64,000 nt of DNA, taken from positions 62,001 to 126,000 of the forward strand of contig CAYUNW010000002.1 of NCBI GenBank assembly GCA_964446235.1, in the 5' to 3' direction. The notes under the pieces were generated by a model. It ran no database searches. It was given only the letters and a program-made list of their open reading frames with translations, and had not been told where the DNA came from. Both the position numbers and the translations under genes were made by a program. This stretch comes from CAYUNW01 sp964446235 (GTDB taxonomy: Bacteria; Patescibacteriota; Microgenomatia; 2-02-FULL-39-11). The stretch's first letter is position 1, and every line of letters begins with the position of its first letter. Below are positions 52,724-59,904 of the stretch, in pieces.

Positions 52724-52772
52724 ATCTGATTACTGAATTCTGATAACTGAAAGCTGATAGCTGAAAGCCGAC
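52724..52772. repeat. Degenerate 7-bp repeat tract 4
   Basis: Seven units in phase: ATCTGAT, TACTGAA, TTCTGAT, AACTGAA, AGCTGAT, AGCTGAA, AGCCGAC; consensus ANCTGAW. Confidence 0.75.
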
Positions 52773-52840
52773 CAGCTCTTTATACTTTCTCCCCTATACC
52801 TTATACTTGAAACATAACCCGAAATACGGGATATTTAATT

Positions 52841-55027
52841 ATGGAAGAAAAGATTTTTTTGGAACTGCGTACCCCCAAAACCAGCGAGGAAACTCCGGAA
52901 AGCATGGCTCAGGTGTTTGCTTCACTCTACTCCGGCGGCCACATCCCTCACTGGAAAAGACTTTGGATCAAAGTACGTACACTCTCCTTTGAAATAGCCA
53001 GTTACAACCAAACTATACGTTTCTTTTCTGTAATCCCCAAATCATATCAATCATTTATGGAAAGCCAGCTTACCAGCCAGTACCCAAAAGTACGGATTAT
53101 CGAAAGCAATGACTATACTCCTGAAGTACTGAAATCCCCATTTCTGGCTCTAGGCAATCTCAAGCTGGCTGACGCTTACTACTACCCTATCAAAACCTTC
53201 AAAAGTTTCCGCGAACTTGATCCTTTGTCAAGCATAATCGGTGTATTATCCAAACTTGGCAAAAACGAATCAGGCATGGTACAGGTGATCATCGAGCCGC
53301 CGCATTTCAACTGGCAAGGTGAAGTAATGCACATGATAGAGCGCGGCATCCCTACACCTACAACCCATGCGCCTGACCGGACTAAAGCCTTCCCCCATGC
53401 CAGGCTAATTGAAGAAAAAACCAACCAATCGGGTTTCCGTACTTATATTAGACTCTTAATCGGAGCAGAAGACAGAAACAAAGCATTATCAATCCTCAAT
53501 AACCTGGCAGGAGCCTTCGGAGCTTTTGCCTTAGGTGAAGGCAACAGGTTTGTCCTTAAAAGACCAAGACTATTTTTCAAAAAATGGACATTTGAAAAAC
53601 TGATCAAACGAGAAAAAAACCACTTCCCCAGAAAACAGATTCTCAATACCGAAGAACTGGCTACCATCTTCCATCCGCCAACCAATCTTTTGGCCGGTAT
53701 CAAAAACATCTCCTGGGGACATTCCCTGGTCGGCGAACCTCCCCAAAACTTACCCGTAGCCCAGGATTTGTCAGAAGATGAAAAAAGGGAGATCAATTTT
53801 TTTGCCAAAGCGGAATTCAAAAACCAGATGACTACTTTCGGTGTCAAAAGACCTGACCGTAGAAAACATATGTATATCATCGGAAAAACCGGTACCGGTA
53901 AATCTACACTGATTGCCAATATGGCTATAAATGACGCACGTAACCGTGAAGGCTTGGCTATCATCGATCCGCATGGTGATTTATCCGAAATGATACTCAA
54001 CTACATACCGTCTCATAGGATAAACGATGTGGTATATCTGGAGCCTTTTGACCAGGAGCATCCTTTCTGGATGAATCCTTTGGAAGTCAAAAACCCGGCA
54101 CACAAAGAACTGATAGCCAGCGGTATAGTTTCCATATTCTATAAACTTTATTCATATTCCTGGGGACCTAGGCTTGAGTATATCCTAAGAAACGTCATCT
54201 TAACTCTTTTGGACTATCCCAATGCTACACTTACTATGGTACCTGACCTATTGGCTGACCAAAATTTCCGCATGAAAGTACTTAATAAAGGCCAAGATAG
54301 AATTCTGCAAAATTTCTGGAGAAACGAATTTGACAAAATGCATCCCAGGCTCAAAAGCGAAGCAATTGCCCCTATTCAAAACAAAATCGGCCAGTTTGTC
54401 ACCTCTCCGACAATCCGCCAAATTCTGCAACAACCTGTTTCCACAATAGATCTTGAGGAAATTATGAATTCCGGCAAAATTTTGATACTTAATCTCTCAC
54501 AGGGCAAACTCGGTGAGGACAACGCCGCTCTCTTGGGGGCTATGTTTATCACCAAAATACAACTTGCTGCTATGAACAGGGTCAATGTGGCAGAAACAGA
54601 AAGAAAAGATTTTTACCTCTATGTAGACGAGTTTCAAAATTTTGCTACCAGTTCTTTTATTAAAATCTTATCGGAAGCAAGAAAATACAGGCTAAACCTG
54701 ATACTTGCCAACCAGTATATCGGCCAGGTCGAAGAAACAGTACAAAAAGCAATTTTTGGTAATGCCGGAACGCTCATCTCCTTTGTGGTTGGCGCTAATG
54801 ATGCCAAACACCTAACCCGAGAGTATGGACAATGGTACAAGGAAGAAGAACTGGTGCAACTTGGTGCATACCAGATAGTACTCAAGCTTGCCATAGACAA
54901 CCTGACATCACTTCCCTTCCATGCCGTCACTTTGCCTCCGCCAAAATCTATAAACCAAAACAGGGAAAAGATAATCAAAGTAAGCAAGGAAAGATATACG
55001 AAAAAACCAACAAAGAGTAGTCAGTGA
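52841..55027 (+). CDS. VirD4/HerA-like (type IV secretion coupling-type) ATPase
   Basis: 728 residues. An N-terminal region of about 320 residues without a recognised motif is followed by an ATPase domain with Walker A GKTGTGKST (348-356), AIIDPHGDL and Walker B DFYLYVDEFQNF (about 590-601), and a final ILANQYIGQ sensor-like segment. The C-terminal core matches the VirD4/TraG/DUF87 group that pumps DNA or protein through membranes. No transmembrane helix is visible at the N-terminus, unlike classical VirD4. No relaxase or other type IV secretion gene is nearby, so its partner is unknown. The stop codon lies inside heptamer tract 5. Confidence 0.8.
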   Translation: MEEKIFLELRTPKTSEETPESMAQVFASLYSGGHIPHWKRLWIKVRTLSFEIASYNQTIRFFSVIPKSYQSFMESQLTSQYPKVRIIESNDYTPEVLKSPFLALGNLKLADAYYYPIKTFKSFRELDPLSSIIGVLSKLGKNESGMVQVIIEPPHFNWQGEVMHMIERGIPTPTTHAPDRTKAFPHARLIEEKTNQSGFRTYIRLLIGAEDRNKALSILNNLAGAFGAFALGEGNRFVLKRPRLFFKKWTFEKLIKREKNHFPRKQILNTEELATIFHPPTNLLAGIKNISWGHSLVGEPPQNLPVAQDLSEDEKREINFFAKAEFKNQMTTFGVKRPDRRKHMYIIGKTGTGKSTLIANMAINDARNREGLAIIDPHGDLSEMILNYIPSHRINDVVYLEPFDQEHPFWMNPLEVKNPAHKELIASGIVSIFYKLYSYSWGPRLEYILRNVILTLLDYPNATLTMVPDLLADQNFRMKVLNKGQDRILQNFWRNEFDKMHPRLKSEAIAPIQNKIGQFVTSPTIRQILQQPVSTIDLEEIMNSGKILILNLSQGKLGEDNAALLGAMFITKIQLAAMNRVNVAETERKDFYLYVDEFQNFATSSFIKILSEARKYRLNLILANQYIGQVEETVQKAIFGNAGTLISFVVGANDAKHLTREYGQWYKEEELVQLGAYQIVLKLAIDNLTSLPFHAVTLPPPKSINQNREKIIKVSKERYTKKPTKSSQ

Positions 55028-55072
55028 TCGGATATCGGCTGTCAGCTATCTGCTATCAGTTGTTAACAATCA
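55017..55072. repeat. Degenerate 7-bp repeat tract 5, overlapping a gene end
   Basis: Eight units in phase: GTAGTCA, GTGATCG, GATATCG, GCTGTCA, GCTATCT, GCTATCA, GTTGTTA, ACAATCA; consensus GYTRTCA. The first 11 bp encode the last residues and stop codon of the VirD4-like protein. The rest of the gap to tsf (to 55254) shows no other feature. Confidence 0.75.
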
Positions 55073-55254
55073 TATATATGTAGATTTTATAAATTTGAAG
55101 TTAATTTTGAAGAGAATTGAAGATTTGCAATTCTCGTACACTTAAAATCTTATTCTTTAATAAATGGATGCAAATCTTCACTTAGTGAGTTTAGGGGTAA
55201 TTTTAAGATTCTGAATAGAGAAAAACGAGCGTCTCTGAAAAATTAATTTCAATT

Positions 55255-55710
55255 TTATTTCTGACCTAAAACCAAGCGGGAGAAACGAGAGACGGTGATG
55301 TTTTCGCCAAGCTTGCCTATCACTTGCTTGACTAAAGTTTCTATTGTAATTTTGGGGTCGCGGATATATTCCTGCTTTAGAAGTGCTTTCACATCTTTTG
55401 GATCCATGGAAGCTATCTGTAAACAAATTTCATGTGCCAGATTTTTGAAATCATCGGTTCTTGCCACAAAATCAGTCTCACAAAGAATTTCTAGAAGGAC
55501 ACCGACTTTACTGCCGTGAACATAACTTTCGATAATACCTGCTTTGGTTTCCCGGGAGAGCTTTTTCTCCGACTTTTCTACTCCCCATTTTTTAAGAAGT
55601 TCGGTGGCTTTAGCAAAATCACCTTTGGTTTCATCTAGAGCTCTTCGGCAATCCATCACTCCACCACCTGTTTTTTCCCTTAATTTCTTGATATCTTCAA
55701 CTTTTATCAT
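55255..55710 (-). CDS. tsf: Elongation factor Ts, short form
   Basis: Nucleotide exchange factor for EF-Tu. 151 residues. UBA-like N-terminal domain (VEDIKKLREKTGGGVMDCRRALDE, with the usual TGAGVMDCKKAL pattern) and the core CETDFVART motif are intact. The second core subdomain and coiled coil of longer EF-Ts are missing; even short forms are usually near 195 residues. It follows rpsB by 35 bp as in most bacteria. Confidence 0.95.
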   Translation of the reverse strand: MIKVEDIKKLREKTGGGVMDCRRALDETKGDFAKATELLKKWGVEKSEKKLSRETKAGIIESYVHGSKVGVLLEILCETDFVARTDDFKNLAHEICLQIASMDPKDVKALLKQEYIRDPKITIETLVKQVIGKLGENITVSRFSRLVLGQK

Positions 55711-55745
55711 ATTTTTTTCCTATTTTATATCAAATATTTTATATT

Positions 55746-56690
55746 TTATTTTTTATCTTTTTTTGGTCTGCCCCTCTTTTTCTTGACCGGTTCGGTTTCT
55801 TCTTTAACAATTTCTTTTTTAGTTTCAGATTTATCAGCTTTCACATTTTTCTCAGGCTTTTTGGCTTTTGCAGGCTTGTCTTGCTTTGTTTCATCTTTTT
55901 TGATCTTGGATAGTTTTTCCTTAACTTCAGATTTTTTATCCGTTTGTTGTAACGGAATTTCTTTTTCTTCCTTCTGAACGGTCTTGTCTGTTTTTGCACC
56001 TTTTTGGGCAAGTTTGGCTCCTTCGATATAAGCATCCATTAGAAATTCGGTAATTATCTGGATACTCCCAACAGCATCATCATTGGCCGGTATGCTGTAG
56101 TTTACTCCTCTAGGATCTGTATTGGTGTCTACCATACCAATAACAGGCAGATGTTTTATAGTGCTTTCTGTATAAGAAATGATTTCTCTTTTGACGTCTA
56201 CGATAAAAACCGCATCCGGTATAGCCGTCAAATCCGCAACACCCTGATAAACCATTTCAAGTTTTCTAAGGATTTTGGCATGCCCTACCTGCTCGTGTTT
56301 GGGGAATTTACTCCAGGAACCATCAGCTTTTTCTTTCCTGTAAGTATTCATCTTATCAATGTTTTTCTTGACTTCACCCCAGTTGGTAAGAAGTCCGCCA
56401 ATCCAGCGGTTGGTCATATATGGAAGTTTTGCTTTTTTGGCCGCATCCGTCACTACTCCTTTGGCTTGTCTTTTGGTAGCGACGACCAAAACAACTTTAC
56501 CTTCTTTGCCCAGGTTTTCCATATATTGGGCTGCTTTAAGCAGTCTAGAGCGGGTCTTGGCCAAATCTATGATATGAACACCGTCCCTTTCTCCATAAAT
56601 ATATTCACTAGCCTTAGGATGCCATTTTTCTGCCTTATGGCCGAAATGACAACCGGCTTCCAAAAGTTCCGTCAGTTTTATATCTTTCAT
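55746..56690 (-). CDS. rpsB: Ribosomal protein uS2 with Lys/Glu-rich C-terminal extension
   Basis: 314 residues. The uS2 core spans about residues 1-235 (LTELLEAGCHFGHKAEKWHPK at the start, RWIGGLLTNW, AIVDTN-like MVDTNTDPRGVNYSIPANDDA). The last ~75 residues are almost only Lys, Glu, Thr, Pro (for example KKKRGRPKKDKK at the end) and are probably disordered, an AT-hook-like RGRPKK included. Preceded by its own promoter and a leader with two hairpins, one a terminator. Confidence 0.95.
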   Translation of the reverse strand: MKDIKLTELLEAGCHFGHKAEKWHPKASEYIYGERDGVHIIDLAKTRSRLLKAAQYMENLGKEGKVVLVVATKRQAKGVVTDAAKKAKLPYMTNRWIGGLLTNWGEVKKNIDKMNTYRKEKADGSWSKFPKHEQVGHAKILRKLEMVYQGVADLTAIPDAVFIVDVKREIISYTESTIKHLPVIGMVDTNTDPRGVNYSIPANDDAVGSIQIITEFLMDAYIEGAKLAQKGAKTDKTVQKEEKEIPLQQTDKKSEVKEKLSKIKKDETKQDKPAKAKKPEKNVKADKSETKKEIVKEETEPVKKKRGRPKKDKK

Positions 56691-56693
56691 ATA

Positions 56694-56724
56694 TTCAGTA
56701 AACAGTTAACAGATAACATTTAAC
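56694..56724. repeat. Degenerate 7-bp repeat tract 6
   Basis: Units TTCAGTA, AACAGTT, AACAGAT, AACATTT, AACAAAA in phase, immediately upstream of the rpsB start, inside its leader. Confidence 0.6.
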
Positions 56725-56754
56725 AAAAAAAGACAGAAGATATTACTTCTGTCT
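56724..56754 (-). terminator. Intrinsic terminator in the rpsB leader
   Basis: Minus strand AGACAGAAG (56754-56746), loop TAATAT, CTTCTGTCT (56739-56731), then a run of T. Perfect 9-bp stem. It lies between the rpsB promoter (56839-56867) and the rpsB ATG (56690), so it is either an attenuator or also the end of the guaB transcript. Confidence 0.85.
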
Positions 56755-56783
56755 AGTAACATCTCCTTTATCAAAAGGCTGAT

Positions 56784-56809
56784 TCTAGATATTTTCCAAA
56801 ATACCTAGA
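56784..56809 (-). promoter_or_regulatory. Leader hairpin upstream of the rpsB attenuator
   Basis: TCTAGATATTTT (56784-56795) and AAAATACCTAGA (56798-56809) can pair over 12 bp (one G-U on the minus-strand RNA) with a 2-nt tip. It precedes AAAGGAG at 56769-56763 and the terminator. Confidence 0.55.
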
Positions 56810-56838
56810 GGAGTTCATCAACCTATGAAAGTCTATAT

Positions 56839-56867
56839 ATAGTAGCAGAAAAATTAATTATCTTCAA
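56839..56867 (-). promoter_or_regulatory. rpsB-tsf promoter
   Basis: Minus strand TTGAAG (56867-56862), 17-nt spacer ending TGC, TACTAT (56844-56839), an extended -10. It begins just after the guaB stop codon and gives rpsB a leader of about 140 nt. Confidence 0.65.
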
Positions 56868-56872
56868 GAATC

Positions 56873-58408
56873 TTATCCGATACGGCCATATTGTTCGTTA
56901 GCACCAGCTCCAGTTACTCTTTCAAACCAACCTTTCTCTCTCATTTCATAAATATTATGTGCACCAATATAACTTGCCCCGGAACGAACTCCAGCATCCA
57001 ATCTTCTAAAAATTATTCCTACTGGGCCTTTAACAGGCACTTCTCTTTCTCGTCCTTCAGGAGCAGCTTGGGTTTGATCCAAATATCTTTCCTCGTATGG
57101 TCCAGCTGATGATAATGTTTCCGCTATTGATGTAGCACGAGCTCTAGCAGCATCTGAAGCCATTCCTTCATATCTTTTGACTCTTTGATCTCCTCTCCTA
57201 ATTACCTTGCCTGGAGTTTCATCAGTACCAGCAAACATACCGCCAAACATACCCGCATCTGCACCGCACACTAATGCCTTCACTAAATCTGCCGGTTCAC
57301 GCATGCCACCATCTGCAATAATAGCAATTCCCTGCGGATTAGCCACAGCTGCAACGCTTGCAACTGCTGATAATTGCGCTCTCCCTACTCCAGCAATTAC
57401 TCTAGTGTCACAAGCCCAACCGGGTCCTATGCCTACTTTTAATCCTTTCGCTCCATGATCAATCAAAATCTTAGCTGCATCTTCAGTCGCAATATTCCCA
57501 GCAATAATTGGTATATCAAATCCTTCTTTTACCAATCTATCAAGCATTCTCAACATATTTTCGCTGTCACCATGGGCTATATCAATAATGATAAAATCTG
57601 CTCCCGCTTCTGCTAATTTATGAGCTCTTTCTACTTCTGCTTCAATATCTTTGACTCCTATTGCGGCTCCTACTATTAACCTGCCTTTTGGATCTCTAGA
57701 AGCGTTTGGATATTTTTCAAATAACTCAGCATCTTTCCTGGTATACATTCCGACTATCTTCCCAGCATCATCCACAACCGGAACCTTCTCAACTTTTTTT
57801 GACTTCATCACTATTTCAGCCTGCTCAAGAGTTGTTCCTTGCGGAACTGTAATTAATCTATCTCGTGGTGTCATAAAAGAGATTGCTTTGTCGGTTTCAT
57901 TTAAAGCAGAATCAACGTCTTTTTTTGTAACTATTCCCAATATATTTCCTTCGATATTACTAACCAATACGTATCCTCTCTTATGTTGCTTCCATAATTG
58001 CCTGATATCCCCTGCGGTTGCATCAGGATGTATTGTTAAAGGTATATCCTCCATCGCTCGAGTACGCTCTTTAACGATACGAACTTGTCTTGCCTGCTCA
58101 TCAGCTGTCAAATATCTATGAATAACGCCAACTCCTCCCAGAGACGCCATTTCTTGCGCCATTTGCCATTCGGTTACAGTATCCATGTTTGCTGACATTA
58201 TTGGAGAATTGATAAATACATCTCCAGCAACATTAGCTCTTAAAATAATTTCTCTTGGATCTTTTCGTGATGTAATTTCAGAATGTCGGGGTTGAAGAAG
58301 CACATCATCAAATGTCAAACCAATAGGCGGCATTGGGTCATACTGATGATCATGTAAATATTCCGCATGTATTTGATAAAAAGGGTTTGATGGAACCTCA
58401 ATTTTCAT
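56873..58408 (-). CDS. guaB: IMP dehydrogenase with altered catalytic loop
   Basis: Oxidises IMP to XMP with NAD+, the first step to GMP. 511 residues: barrel N-part (IGLTFDDVLLQPRHSE), two CBS domains (about 120-235), ADFIIIDIAHGDS, and the catalytic loop GIGPGWACDTRVIAGVG with Cys about 333. In known IMPDH this loop reads GPGSICTTR; here the residues flanking the Cys differ (Trp-Ala before, Asp after). RYEGMASDAARA replaces the usual YRGMGS, and the flap differs too. GMP reductase is an alternative, but the CBS pair and length favour IMPDH. Clustered with purB and purA. Confidence 0.85.
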   Translation of the reverse strand: MKIEVPSNPFYQIHAEYLHDHQYDPMPPIGLTFDDVLLQPRHSEITSRKDPREIILRANVAGDVFINSPIMSANMDTVTEWQMAQEMASLGGVGVIHRYLTADEQARQVRIVKERTRAMEDIPLTIHPDATAGDIRQLWKQHKRGYVLVSNIEGNILGIVTKKDVDSALNETDKAISFMTPRDRLITVPQGTTLEQAEIVMKSKKVEKVPVVDDAGKIVGMYTRKDAELFEKYPNASRDPKGRLIVGAAIGVKDIEAEVERAHKLAEAGADFIIIDIAHGDSENMLRMLDRLVKEGFDIPIIAGNIATEDAAKILIDHGAKGLKVGIGPGWACDTRVIAGVGRAQLSAVASVAAVANPQGIAIIADGGMREPADLVKALVCGADAGMFGGMFAGTDETPGKVIRRGDQRVKRYEGMASDAARARATSIAETLSSAGPYEERYLDQTQAAPEGREREVPVKGPVGIIFRRLDAGVRSGASYIGAHNIYEMREKGWFERVTGAGANEQYGRIG

Positions 58409-58432
58409 AGGTATTTAATAGAAATATATTTT

Positions 58433-58461
58433 CTTATACACTTCGTAACTTAGCTTGTCAA
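58433..58461 (-). promoter_or_regulatory. guaB promoter
   Basis: Minus strand TTGACA (58461-58456), 17-nt spacer, TATAAG (58438-58433); 24 nt separate the -10 box from the ATG at 58408. Confidence 0.75.
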
Positions 58462-58498
58462 GATGTGATAAATAAAAATCATTAAGAAAATTTTTATA

Positions 58499-59755
58499 CT
58501 ACTGGATCCATCTTGATTGGATATACCCGGCAATATTTCCAGCAAAATATCTTATCAGTAGATTGTAAGCTTCGGCTCCGTCCAGATTATCCGGATTGAA
58601 TATCCATAAACCATCAAGTCCCGAAAAAGCTCTTAAGCTAAGCTCATTTATGCCGGTTTTTTCAAATTCATCTAATTGTTCATCGGTTAAACTATATTCT
58701 TCTCTATTTAATCTAAGCTCCTGTACAATGGATCTTCCTCGAATTTTAGTATCAAGCAATGGCACGCCGTCCCACATACCACCGATAATCCAATGATCAG
58801 GATTGATATAATGTGTTTGGGCAATCATTTGCATCTGAATAGCTGCTTTTTGCCGATCCCATTCACTGGTTGTTGGCTCAGCCCATTTCTCTGCCGCAAG
58901 TCCTATGACAGCTTTTGCAAATGGAGGGTTTTTTATAGAAAATGGTGCGGAAATTATATCGACTTCCCATAATACTTCTGCCAAATCATGCCATACCTGT
59001 TGACTTTCAGACGGATCTAGCTCACCTCTTCTAGCCATTCTGATTTGTTCTTCAAATTTTTCCGGGTGTTCGTAAATATCATGCTTGACTCTAACACCTT
59101 TGACTTCTGATTTTTTCTTAAGTCTTGCCATAGCAAGTTGCTCTAATGTTACGCATGTGTCATAAATATCATCAGGAAAGACTACAATATTGTCAGGATT
59201 TGTTAGTTCTTTGGATAGTTCACCAATTTCAGCATGTCCGGTATCAGTACCCAAAGAACCGGATATATCTGCCGCAATCAAACGATCTGTAGGAACTTGC
59301 TGTTTTTCTAAAGCCCGGAAAATAGCCAATGAACCCCACATCGGTAAAGCCATTACGGTTTTTCTTCCTGATTTGGATTCCAATTTTGCTTGGCCTTCTA
59401 AAAGTGTATGTATAAATTCATTTTGAACTCCTACCATTTGTTCTTTGGAGTGAAGTTTTACCAAAGCTCTAGTTTCTCCTTCTGATATAGAATCTGTTAC
59501 AAAAGGAAATCTATCAGCACTTCTGTTTATCAGATTATCTACTGTTCGTGTTAGACCATACAGATATCCTAATGTTTGCATATCAAAATTTTCAGAACCT
59601 CTTTTCAAAACTATACGGGTATGAAAGTCATCAAGAGTAACATCCAAACTAGCACCTTCCTTTTCTTGATAACTGTAGATTATCTCATCTTGAGGTAGTT
59701 GGCCGATTTCGGCTTCAAGACTAAATGGTCTTAATTCTTGCAAAGCTCCTGGCAT
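58499..59755 (-). CDS. Unrecognised protein with a phosphoribosyltransferase-like PRPP motif
   Basis: 418 residues, soluble. The segment NIVVFPDDIYDTCVTLEQLA (about 189-208) fits the PRPP-binding loop of type I phosphoribosyltransferases (four hydrophobics, two acidic residues, then T-x-x-T), and ALPMWGSLAIFRALEKQQVP (about 136-155) fits the preceding strand-Gly-helix. The flanking ~130 and ~200 residues match nothing I know. It is placed between guaB and purB, so salvage of hypoxanthine or guanine to IMP/GMP is a reasonable guess (inference). Length is about twice that of a normal HGPRT. It diverges from purB. Confidence 0.5.
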   Translation of the reverse strand: MPGALQELRPFSLEAEIGQLPQDEIIYSYQEKEGASLDVTLDDFHTRIVLKRGSENFDMQTLGYLYGLTRTVDNLINRSADRFPFVTDSISEGETRALVKLHSKEQMVGVQNEFIHTLLEGQAKLESKSGRKTVMALPMWGSLAIFRALEKQQVPTDRLIAADISGSLGTDTGHAEIGELSKELTNPDNIVVFPDDIYDTCVTLEQLAMARLKKKSEVKGVRVKHDIYEHPEKFEEQIRMARRGELDPSESQQVWHDLAEVLWEVDIISAPFSIKNPPFAKAVIGLAAEKWAEPTTSEWDRQKAAIQMQMIAQTHYINPDHWIIGGMWDGVPLLDTKIRGRSIVQELRLNREEYSLTDEQLDEFEKTGINELSLRAFSGLDGLWIFNPDNLDGAEAYNLLIRYFAGNIAGYIQSRWIQ

Positions 59756-59863
59756 TTAGGATTAAAAAGATATAATACGTTTCTTTTACCCTATAGAATA
59801 AGTTCTTGTCAACGATAATTTTCTATAATTCTCTATATCAAAATAGGCCTATATATAAATTAT

Positions 59864-59893
59864 TTGCAAATCTTCTGTTATTTTAAATATAAT
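59864..59893 (+). promoter_or_regulatory. purB promoter
   Basis: TTGCAA (59864-59869), 18-nt spacer, TATAAT (59888-59893); the purB ATG starts 11 nt after the -10 box, leaving a leader of about 5 nt. Confidence 0.7.
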
Positions 59894-59904
59894 ACTTATC
59901 AAAT

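Larger units (their letters stand above)
52092..52840. other. Repeat-rich intergenic region, ~750 bp
   Basis: No gene is supported. It holds two strong hairpins, two REP-like palindromic repeats, two heptamer tracts and the palindrome CTCGCGCGAG (about 52165-52174). It separates the minus-strand lipoprotein gene from the plus-strand VirD4-like gene. Confidence 0.8.
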
